DNA from: Pratylenchus scribneri | Lineage: Eukaryota; Nematoda; Chromadorea; Rhabditida; Pratylenchidae | Direction of reading: 5' to 3' | DNA length: 64,000 nucleotides | Assembly (NCBI GenBank): GCA_030063045.1 | Contig: JAQSEB010000132.1 | Span: 620,001-684,000, forward strand | Shown here: piece after piece, positions 20,276-29,090 of the stretch | How positions within the stretch are numbered: position 1 is the stretch's first letter | Layout: the number at the start of each line of letters is the position of its first letter | Notes under the pieces: generated by a model | What the model was told of the DNA's origin: nothing | The model's database searches: none | The model's input: only the letters and a program-made list of their open reading frames with translations | Translations under genes and position numbers: made by a program

Positions 20276-20791
20276 TGAATTTTGATAATTTTTTGATATT
20301 TTTATTCATATTTTAATTTCCATATTTATTTATTTTATTTCCATAATTTTCGCCCATTTCAATGTTCATTGATCATATTTTCATTTCTATTTGCTGATCG
20401 AAGCATAAAGGGGCGGAATTGGCCACCTTTCCCATGAAGAATATCCGCCGTTTGCGGCGATGAGAATATCCGCCGTTTGTGGCGATGAAGAATGATGATA
20501 AGGAGTTTGTTCTTCCTCCGGGTTCATTCTTAATTCACTTCACTTCAATTCAACAAACCAACCAAAATGCTTTAACGTTGTTCGTCAACAATTTTATTTT
20601 CATCACCAATTTCTATTATTTTGTTCATCAACATTTTCAATTTGATTCACACATTTCAATTGCATTTTCACACATTTCAATTGCATTTCAATAAATTTGC
20701 TCAACCTTATTTTGTGTACAATTCGAGGGAATTTGGATTGGAAAGAATTGGGAACCCACTAATTGGAAACCAGCATTTTGCTTTTTCGACA
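20253..20791 (+). repeat. 3' LTR
   Basis: By eye identical over 539 bp to the copy at 16687-17225 (constant offset 3566). It is followed directly by the TSD TCATT. Confidence 0.92.
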
Positions 20792-21043
20792 TCATTGATT
20801 TTTCATCATGTCATAGATTTTTTACTTGACAAGATATCAATTAAATGGATATCCGAATCGGATTCACCGACCCCGAAAACCCTATATTCGACATTTTACA
20901 TCGAAATATAAAGGGGGAATACATGGCGCTAAAACGTCTACTGGCGCTAAAACGGTGGCGCTAAAACGTTGGCGCTAAAACGGTGGCGCTAAAACGTTGG
21001 CGCTAAAACGGTGGCGCTAAAACGTCCCGGTCCGTCTTTAACA

Positions 21044-21745
21044 ATGTTCAGTCTAATCTCCAATTGTTGATTTGAAGGTTTACTTTGATTAATGAAAATG
21101 ATAATATACATAATTTGTATTCGAATTTTGATTATAAAATGAGAACTTTTTTTATTATTATTTGCCGAAAATCACAGCACAACAGAAGATAAACATAAAT
21201 CCTTGGTGAAATAGCAGAAATATTGATACAAATCCATAAATTTAAGAAAAGATGGAAAGGAAAATAATTCGAATACTCCCGACAAAAATGTAAGCTTTTT
21301 AATTTGTTTCGTCAACAAATTAATTAGATCTAAATTTATTATGGAAAAAATGAACTTTTTGTTTTCATTTTTTTCGGAATCAATCGAAGTGAATAGAGAG
21401 GGAAATGAACGTGATAAAGTACAAAAAAATTTGGTTTAAAGAAGATTTGCATGTAAATTGAAAATTTTATCAAATAACAGACATTCCAATTTTAAATTAT
21501 TTTTCCTAATATTCAAATTCACCCATTCAATGAGATTTTTTTTGTGTTATTCCAATATTCAAATTAATTCTGTTTATAATTAAAATGGGAATGGAAAAAT
21601 AAAATGGAAATATATATAAAATGAATGAGGAAATAAAAAAGTACAAAATTGTCTGAATAAAAGGGGGCAGTCAAATAGTTGTGGGCTGTGAAAAATAAGC
21701 CCATTCTAGGGATTAATCTCATAAATTCGGAATAAATTCGAATCA
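21044..21745 (+). promoter_or_regulatory. Upstream region of the LYS-like gene with acceptor-like site
   Basis: No gene is seen in 21044-21700. CCCATTCTAG ends at 21709, 36 nt before the ATG at 21746 with no ATG between, consistent with spliced-leader addition or a 5' UTR intron. Confidence 0.4.
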
Positions 21746-24523
21746 ATGCCTTCGTCCACATTTGTTGTCCTGTTTTTAGCTTGCCTCATATTTTTGCCTT
21801 CCTCCCTTGGCGCATATGGCTCATTGGGTGTTGATTCGCCAAGTCTGATATCGGCTGCCAATTTTGCCACACTAAATTCGCAAGGATATGTGAGTAAATT
21901 ATTGTAATCAAAGACAGTTAGTTTTTTGCTTTTTTAGTAAGATTTGATGATAAATTCTATTAAATTTTCCGAGAAATAATTCAATTATTTACCAAATTTG
22001 TTGTATAAAAAAAAATTATTTTTGTACAATTTTCGAAATAAAAATTTTATGCAAAAATGCAAAAATAAGCGAACAAATTGATGCTTATTTTAATTTTTCA
22101 ATTTATAATTTAGCTTGCGCGAAATTTTTAAATAATAAATATAAATGCCTTTGGCCATTACCAAATATTTTATACCAATCTCGGTAATAGAGTGGATCCT
22201 GGTCGTTTCTTAAACTTGGTTTTAAAATCCGTTTTTCGGTTTTTGAAAAATGTCGGATTTGTTTTTTCTCCTATTTTCCGTTTTTTGGGTAAAATTTCCC
22301 TGCATCGATACTCGAACCGAAATCGACCATGATCTACGCTACTTGGCAATCCCATTGACTATATTTACTAGTGGATAGGTCATACAAATATTTGTAAATG
22401 TTGGCAATGCTAGCTTACCAAGATGGTTAAATTTGAGACTAAAATAAATATCATATTCATATTTAGAAATCCAAAATTAGCTTAAAAATTATTTCTATTT
22501 TATATTGGGTGAACCTTTTTTGATGCTTGCCTTCTCTAGATTCATTTTGTCGGTCAATATTATGATGGAAGCAAGGCGACTGCCGGCAGCTACAGTGGAT
22601 TGAAGAAAGGAATAAATGCAAATGGCGTTCAAAGCATCATTAATTCCGATAATGGTAATTTATTAATTATAAATGTTTTTGTTTGGGCTTTTTGGAAAAG
22701 GATTAATAAGTTTTAAACTATAAAATTTGAAGATATTCATCTTTTTTGTGATTGATTTTAGAATTTAAACCAATCTTACAATATTTAAGATTTATATTCT
22801 GAGAAGAAATTTTGATTGAAAATTATAATATTAATAAAATTATATAGCACTATCAATCCTTATATACAATACATTGATAAAATTTAGAGATTTAATTTAA
22901 TTGAGGAGAAAATGAAAACAATTCTATAAATGAAATCGAATAAATTCTGATCGATAAGTTTTAGATCGCATACAAATCAAATTTTATAAGCCAAATCCCT
23001 AAAAATTTTAAATCAAAATATAGAGAATTAAGAAAATTTAGCCTATATATGATCTTCTTGATAGATGAAAGAATATTCGATTCCCACAAAATTTGTTTTA
23101 TGATTTCTTCTTAATTTTAAGCTCTTTATTCTCTCTTTTGTTAATATTCCAACCATTTATTACAGCACCATCTGCCTCAACCGATGCCCTCCATGTGCCA
23201 TTGTATGCGCCAAAGACCACCATTACAGATGTGTTCTATTTGGGTGTACCAAAACCGTACAGTAGCACATATGTCCAAGCACGCGCTCCAATCGACTACA
23301 TGAACGCAAAAGGTGGACGCATTGGTCGAACATTCATTTTGATCAGCCAAAGTGCTGGCTCACAATGGTCGGCAACACCGGCACAAAATGTGGCCTTTAT
23401 GACCGAATTTCTGAGCTATTTCCCGGTTCAATTTTTTAAATTGTTTATATTTAATTTTTTAATAATTTTTAGGTGCCATTGGGCCCTCAACTTGGCATCA
23501 TCACTAACCAGACGGATTTTCAAGCAATTTTTGGCACCAACTATGTTCCAAAAGATTCCAATGGTAAGGAGAATATTTGGGCTATTTTTTGGTGACCTTT
23601 CCTTTAGGTGCCATCTTATTTATTTCGCCCTTTTTCAATGTTTAGTAATTTTTGCCTTTAGCTATTTTCAACCATAATAACATAGAGTTAAAAATGTAAA
23701 AGGCATTTTTGTTTGGATGTGTTTCTATTTCTCTTTATTCTCGCAATTCAAAATTTTTAAATTACAATTTTTTCTTTTGACAATTTTTAAAAATTTTCTT
23801 AAATTAAAATTTCAGTAGGAAATAAATTTTAAAATTCCAAATAAAAAGTATTGTCATTGCCATTATATATGAAAATATTTTTTGCCTTTGCAAACAAATA
23901 GTTAATGGATAAATCAGGAAAATATTATATAAAATGATTGACAATTATTAAGTTAAAAAATATTGCATTTTAGGTGTTGTCCCACAATTGATGTTGACCA
24001 GTTGCAATGGAAATCCGAATTTGGATGCACCGGCGTACACTCCATTCAATGGATTCCAGTAATTTTTAAAAAATTCTTTTTAAAATTGACCAAATTTTAT
24101 TGCATTGTTTTTAATCTATAGAATTTTTGGCATTAAATCGGTTATCTGCTTTAAAGGGTGAACACTCCCAACAATTTCCTAAATTTTCCCAAAATTAATC
24201 TTAGTGCTGGCCTATGAATTAACCAGAATTCCCTAGGATCTTTTTAATTAGACTCGAAAATTTGGATAGAATCATTATAAGATAGGTAGTGTTTCCTTGG
24301 AGATAATCGATAATTACCAATTTTTTCTATCAAAAAGATTGATTAATATTAAAACGGGCATTATGACCAAAAAACAATGCAATTTTTTATAATTCATAAT
24401 ATTTAAATATTAATTATTTTTCCTCGCAGGGATCCACTTCAAGTAAAGCAATACAATTGCAATGTGCAAAATTTGAATGGATTCACCGGCATCACAGGCG
24501 ATCAATTTTCCTATTATCAATAA
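21746..24523 (+). CDS. Secreted LYS-type (GH25-like) lysozyme homologue, catalytic acids missing, 262 aa, six exons
   Basis: Exons: 21746-21889, 22540-22654, 23166-23425, 23473-23563, 23974-24058, 24430-24523. All introns are GT-AG, the phases agree, and the total is 789 nt with TAA. Residues 1-22 are a signal peptide (MPSSTFVVLFLACLIFLPSS). The mature part follows the nematode LYS pattern: GVDSPSLISAANFATLNSQG (28-47), FVGQYYDGSK, then ITDVFYLGVPKP (106-117). Next come GGRIGRTFILISQSAG (136-151), QWSATPAQN and a VKQYN motif near the C-terminus. In active GH25 enzymes the strand at 142-149 carries D-x-E; here it reads L-I-S-Q, so the protein is probably not a hydrolase, although Asp30 of the first strand remains. 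It may bind glycans or act as a decoy or effector; that is inference. Few Cys are present. Family assignment is by motif memory. Confidence 0.78.
22160..22390 (-). repeat. Unclassified intronic insertion with B-box-like motif
   Basis: Within intron 1 of the LYS-like gene a GC-richer patch reads on the minus strand CAAGTAGCGTAGATCATGG then GGTTCGAGTATCG. The second resembles a tRNA B box and the first weakly an A box, but they are only about 23 bases apart and no cloverleaf forms. A SINE fragment or other repeat is possible. Confidence 0.25.
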
Positions 24524-24772
24524 GAGAAAGGTGAAAAGAATGCGATGGAATAACATTTCTTAAAGAGGATCAACAAAAAGTGTAATATTGAACAGAATTA
24601 TAATATAATGTTAACTTAACAAAATTATTTTTTGAAAAAAAATTTAAAAAATGTACTCAATTTCAACAGCCTCAAATTGCCCTCAAAATCCAGCCTTCAA
24701 CATTAATTTCTCTATTAAAATTGACTTTGATTTGAGAAAAAGGATGAATTATTTTTTGGGTATTTTATTACT
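24524..24772 (+). other. 3' flank of the LYS-like gene
   Basis: AT-rich sequence after the TAA at 24521-24523. No clear gene is seen; the plus-strand frame starting at 24651 runs into the neighbouring repeat element and is not called. Confidence 0.35.
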
Positions 24773-25451
24773 AGGGACCGGATTTTTATGGAAATGCATA
24801 TTTTGTGTGCGAATATGCACAGCATTGGGGAGTACGAAAAAAGTGTTTTTGGGTTCAAATAATGATTTTGAACCGGTTTAAAAATGCCTATTTTGGCATA
24901 ATTTGGCAGTCTGTGCATATTTTGCATATTTCGTCATTTTGGTGCATATTTTGCATATTTTGGTGCATATTTTGAAGAAATTCGAGAATTTTTGTTAATT
25001 TTTTGTAAAAAATTGAACATTTTATTAAAAAAAATATTTTTCCGAAATTTTTTTTATAAAAATAGTCAAAATTTTATCTAAGATAGTATTTTTGGAAAAT
25101 TTTTTTCTTTCGGCAAGAAAATTTTTTAAAAAAAATGAAAAGAAAAAAATTTTTCTAAAAAATTAATCGTCTCCCCTATGGATCAATCACCAAAGATTTT
25201 TTACAAGAGAGCGAAATTTGTGAAAATTTATTTTATTTTCACTTGTATTCAATCAAAAATGATTAATTTTCGAATTTAATAATTTTTTAAAACATTTTTT
25301 GACTTTTTAATATAAAAAATTGATTTATTCAATTGCATAAAATGTGCATATTTTGGAATTTTTTGGCAAATTTGGTGCATATTTTGGCCTTTTTTGGTGC
25401 ATATATATGCGCATATATTGGCACTTTTCGGTGCCTAAAAATCCGGTCCCT
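24773..25451. mobile_element. MITE-like element with 16 bp TIRs (AGGGACCGGATTTTTA)
   Basis: The two ends are perfect inverted repeats for 16 bases, AGGGACCGGATTTTTA. Subterminal regions on both sides are rich in TGCATATTTTG words, seen near 24890-24990 and inverted or direct near 25330-25430. The 679 bp interior is AT-rich and non-coding. Flanking ACT is present on both sides, which could be a 3 bp target-site duplication, but three bases are weak evidence. The superfamily is left open. Confidence 0.75.
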
Positions 25452-25677
25452 ACTCCCTATTTATTACATTATACAATGATTGAAAAATTTCAATAATAAT
25501 AAAATTAATCTCATGCCAAAAAGAATACTTTTGGCAATAAGCTCAAAAGTCAACAAAATATTAAGTAAAATCATATTTGATCACGGAAATTAATTATTCA
25601 CAATATATTTTATACAAACAATGTGATATTTATTTTATTTTCCTTCCATCGTTGGTTTTTGCTATTTATAAGTCACT

Positions 25678-25825
25678 CTATAATTTGCAATAAACGGGCC
25701 ATGGCGGATCACAATCACGTTGGCAAAATCCATTTCGAACTGTTGCTGTATCGAAATTCATATTGGAACTCTGCTTATTGCATGCCGATATTTGTTCATC
25801 ATAGCTGTATATACAGCATTGATAT
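25678..25825 (-). CDS. Cys-rich terminal exon of a small, probably secreted protein
   Basis: A strong acceptor (TACTACCATTTCAG) precedes an open frame of 48 codons ending in TAG, in locally GC-rich sequence. It begins YQCCIYSYDEQ and ends DCDPPWPVYCKL. Six Cys occur in the order CC-x11-C-x18-C-x3-C-x7-C, enough for three disulfides, which suggests an extracellular protein. The upstream exon with a start and signal peptide was not identified; a frame near 26090-26190 on the minus strand is a candidate but its phase is unproven. No family is recognised. The overlapping plus-strand frame is taken as a shadow. Confidence 0.4.
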
Positions 25826-26628
25826 CTGAAATGGTAGTAATAAATAATATTTAAAATAGTTTTAAGCATATAAAAAATAATTTAAAAATCTTTATTCTTA
25901 AAACTAAATAAAATATAATTTTATTTAAATTTAATTTTTAATACTAAATATATTATTCATTTTTTAGTCCTAGAAATCATATTTTATTTTCATAGAGACT
26001 ACAGCAGAATAAATTCATTTGACTCGACATATTCGGGCAATTTTAGAATATCTTTTCGTTATCATCAAAGGTAAATTATAAAATATAATGTGATTTTGAT
26101 TGAAGAGATTAATTTTCGATTTACATTTACAGTCCTTATCAGTGCCAATGCCAAGTAATTGTGCGTTTTTTCGTATTCATTCCGTATAATAATTTCCTCT
26201 ATTCATCTTTTTCTCCGAAAAATTTTGATAATTTTGGAATAGGAAATTAGGAAAAAATTAAATTATAGACGATCTGGTCGGGAAGGAAGCTGGCACTTTT
26301 GAATTTACAAAAATCTGAAATTTTTTTGACGAATCCGGCAGATTTTGTAGGATAAGAAATCAATATAGAATCCAAAAAAATGATTTCATCGATCACTACT
26401 AAACCTTATAAAATGGGAATAAAATTAATGATCAATTCAAAATTGAATTGAATTAATTAATTAATTAAAATATTGACACGAATGTTTATTCAACGTCATC
26501 ATAAATTATTAATTATTAAATTAAAGAAAGCTTAATCATCATTTTTTATAATATCATAGATTTATTAAACTATTGGATAAATGATTTAATTTTTTTTTAG
26601 ATTAAATGAGCAATCTAATTAAACGAAA
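25826..26628. other. AT-rich spacer, possible upstream exons unresolved
   Basis: The only coding-like patch is around 26100-26200 on the minus strand, where two overlapping open frames (one with GTDKDCKC, one with HNYLALALIRT) are seen. Neither can be joined with confidence to the exon at 25678-25825. Confidence 0.25.
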
Positions 26629-26774
26629 TCAGCGTAAAGTGATTGGCTCTCCATCCATTGAAATGTGTGCCTTAAAATTTGGCTGATGTTCTCCAACAAC
26701 AATTAACACAACAACAAAATGTCTATTCAAATTGAATTCCGGCTTGGACACAATTGAATTGAACAAAGTGGTTT
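26629..26774 (-). pseudogene. Isolated C-terminal exon or gene remnant
   Basis: A 47-codon frame in GC-richer sequence contains SKPEFNLNRHFVVVLIVVGE and ends with HISMDGEPITLR then TGA. It can begin only after a weak acceptor-like CAAAG, since an in-frame TAA lies just upstream. The next upstream sequence is repeat-derived (26860-27385), so the rest of the gene may have been displaced by insertion. I do not recognise the family. It could also be a genuine last exon of a gene with a longer intron. Confidence 0.3.
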
Positions 26775-26859
26775 CTTTGCAGGATTTCAGCAGGTTTTAA
26801 AAGGAGAAATTTGAGTAAAAATCTATAAGTAAAATGGTGTTTTATGACTATCGGCGAAA

Positions 26860-27385
26860 CTCTCTAGGAAGTAAACCTGTTTGACAAAATTTTTTGGCGT
26901 TTCATAGAAAAGATGGATCCCATCTCCAAAATGCAAAACCCTATCATTTGGGTCCAAACCCGGCCAAAAATTTTCAAAAACCCCGGTAAAAACCGGCATC
27001 TTCTAAAACATGTTAAAATGCAATTTAAAAGTTTGTAAAAATTTTTATAACTCATATTTATCTTTTTAATAGATTTTTTGAGCATGTAAGTTGTAAAATT
27101 AAGATAACCTAAGCTTTAAAAATCGCTTTGACTTCATAAAGTTTAGCATAAAAAGTCATGAAGAGAAGAAATTGAATCAAAAAAGGCTTCTGAGGAGGAA
27201 AATTAGCAAAAAATGGCCCGGGGGCGTGAAAAATTATAAACAAAAATGACCTCGGAGGGAGAAAAAAATTTAAAAATCCGGCAAAAACACGGCTAAATAT
27301 GAAAAACCCGGCAAAATAGCCGGCAATGTTAAAAATCCGGCTGGCACATTAAAACCCGGCAAATGCCGGGTTTCCCAGGTAAAAT
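26860..27385. mobile_element. Fragment of a TE with AAACCCGGC repeats
   Basis: The word AAACCCGGC or AAATCCGGC recurs at least seven times (26955-27000 and 27270-27370). The right edge, GCCGGGTTTCCCAGG, inverts the last copy and looks like a transposon terminus. No matching left terminus, TSD or coding frame was found, so the element is partial or unusual. Confidence 0.45.
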
Positions 27386-29090
27386 GGGATACCTGTAGAG
27401 TAGTAATTCTTGAATAATTTTATTATAAACATCGGCAAATGTTGGAAATAAATAAAAGTTATGGCCAAAAACTCATTGCTTTAATGTTTAATCAAAATTG
27501 TCATTTCTCATCGGCAATTTTCTTTTCAAACCTCATAAATATTTAGAATTGGCTTTGCTTTGATATTATTTTCAAATTATTTTAATTGCAAATTAAAATG
27601 ATTTATAATTGATCAAACATTTTTACAACCATCGACACTAGATAATTTGTCTTTTGTCCCAAATATTCGAAAACCAGTCCAACTTAACACCTTTTATAAT
27701 AACTCATCATAGACTGAGCAAATTTTAATGAGTTTTGAATCAAATTAATGAGTAAATACTTTTGCCTATGTAATAATAATGAATTTTTAATTGGTTCAAA
27801 ATTAATGGTGTTTGTTCCTAAAATCAATTAAGATGGATGCACTTTACTATGGAACTATGGATAACGAATTTTTCAGTGGTTTTTTAGCATAACTCCATCA
27901 ATTTTAAATCAACTTAAATAAAAATAATTGGACAGCAAAAAGTTTGCTTTAAAATTTGATACAAAAATCATCAATATTATTATTTTATTTCTTGATCATA
28001 AACGGCGGAAAGTTTATCTGGGAGATACATTGGAAAGATAATTTGTCACAAAGCAGAAAATTTGGCACCAAAATAAAATAGTTTCTCTCATTTGATTGGA
28101 ATAAGGCATTGTTTGATTCTCTATTTACCTATGCTTGGGCCCTTTAGCCTTTATCAAGCCCCAAATAAATATCTAAATTTAGGCTAACTTAAACAATATA
28201 ACGAAATTTGTTGAGCAATTCTAAAATTTTGTCAAATAGTCCGAATTCAGTCGGTCTGGTAATCCTGAACAATACACCGAACAATTATTCTAATAAACCA
28301 AATTTAGACTTTGAGAATTAAAAATATTTAATAAACCGTTTTGAGCATTTTAGAAAAATTGTAATGGAATAATCCAACATTTAAGAACAAAAAATGAAAT
28401 ATAAATTCAAATAATTCCAATGTAATCAATTTTCTAAATTTTTAAGACACTCAGAGGATTTATCCATCCATTGTCATCGAAGATGAAGAAAAACAACATT
28501 GAAAGATAAACAAATGGATCCACTTTTTCTTTATGGTGGTTGGTGATAGATCACTCGAAATTTTTCATATCTCATCCACATTCATCCATTTTTGGTCGGA
28601 GCGCTGAACAATTTTGTGGAAAATTTGATCATCAATTTGTCCAATTTCAAGTAAATATTTAATTTATTAAAAGTGAATTGGTAGAGAGTGGATGGTACTT
28701 ATCGGTTATCAGGCAGATTTTTTCGTTCATCAGGGGAAAGGTATTGGTATCGATAACCACCAAGGATCATCCGGTATAGGATTAATAATACAGAGGTGGG
28801 TTTATCATTTCAGAGATATCCGTAACTTTAATCCTAATCGCCTTTAAGAGGGATCCTTAATTTCTTATTACATATATATGCCCGCAGATAACCGATAGGC
28901 CTTGTGGATTTATATAATTCAAATTATTTTAAAATGATTGATTCATTTCTTTTACTTTTTCTAGTTATTTTCAATTCTGTTGAGTAAAAATAATAAAAGA
29001 ATTGTGCCTATAAGTTTTCCCATCAATTTTTTTTATAATTTTATTTCCAGAAAATGCTAAACAAAATTTCAAAAAAATCCACATAATCGA
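27386..29090. other. Non-coding region with a small inverted repeat
   Basis: No gene is supported. TATCGGTTATC at about 28700-28710 is repeated inverted as GATAACCGATA at 28887-28897, enclosing about 175 bases with another GATAACC inside; it may be a small MITE. A module fragment with AAAAGTTATGGCC occurs near 27457-27469. Confidence 0.35.

Larger units (their letters stand above)
16687..20791 (+). mobile_element. Complete non-autonomous BEL/Pao-like LTR retrotransposon (TR-GAG type)
   Basis: The element has two 539 bp LTRs (16687-17225 and 20253-20791) that look identical, begin TGT and end ACA. A 5 bp target-site duplication, TCATT, lies at 16682-16686 and 20792-20796. A primer binding site starts two bases after the 5' LTR, and a purine tract (AAATGGGGAG) abuts the 3' LTR. 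The 3.0 kb interior has a single large ORF with a BEL/Pao-type Gag domain. No protease, reverse transcriptase, RNase H or integrase is present, so it must be mobilised by a full-length relative. Identical LTRs mean a recent insertion. It lies inside the MULE-like element, so that element is older. Confidence 0.92.
16217..21034. mobile_element. MULE-like non-autonomous TIR element, interrupted by an LTR element
   Basis: The left end has four GTTTTAGCGCC units (about 16229-16286); the right end has seven GGCGCTAAAAC units (about 20924-21024). The inner repeat order matches exactly in inverted orientation. The outermost bases are CGGTCGG on the left and CCGGTCCG on the right. Both ends are flanked by the 9 bp direct repeat TCTTTAACA (16208-16216 and 21035-21043). 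A 9 bp duplication is typical of Mutator-like elements. Inverted similarity continues inward with decay, for example TTCCCC..TTTATATTTC and GTTTTCG. Removing the inserted LTR element and one TSD copy leaves about 708 bp with no coding frame, so it depends on another element for transposition. Confidence 0.85.

Noticed and set aside
22290..22360. tRNA gene in intron 1 of the LYS-like gene
   Set aside because: A B-box-like GGTTCGAGT is present, but the spacing to the A-box-like part is too short and no cloverleaf or acceptor stem can be drawn.
24651..24927. ORFs on both strands across the left end of the MITE-like element
   Set aside because: They cross the transposon terminus and TGCATATTTTG repeats and have no recognisable motif.
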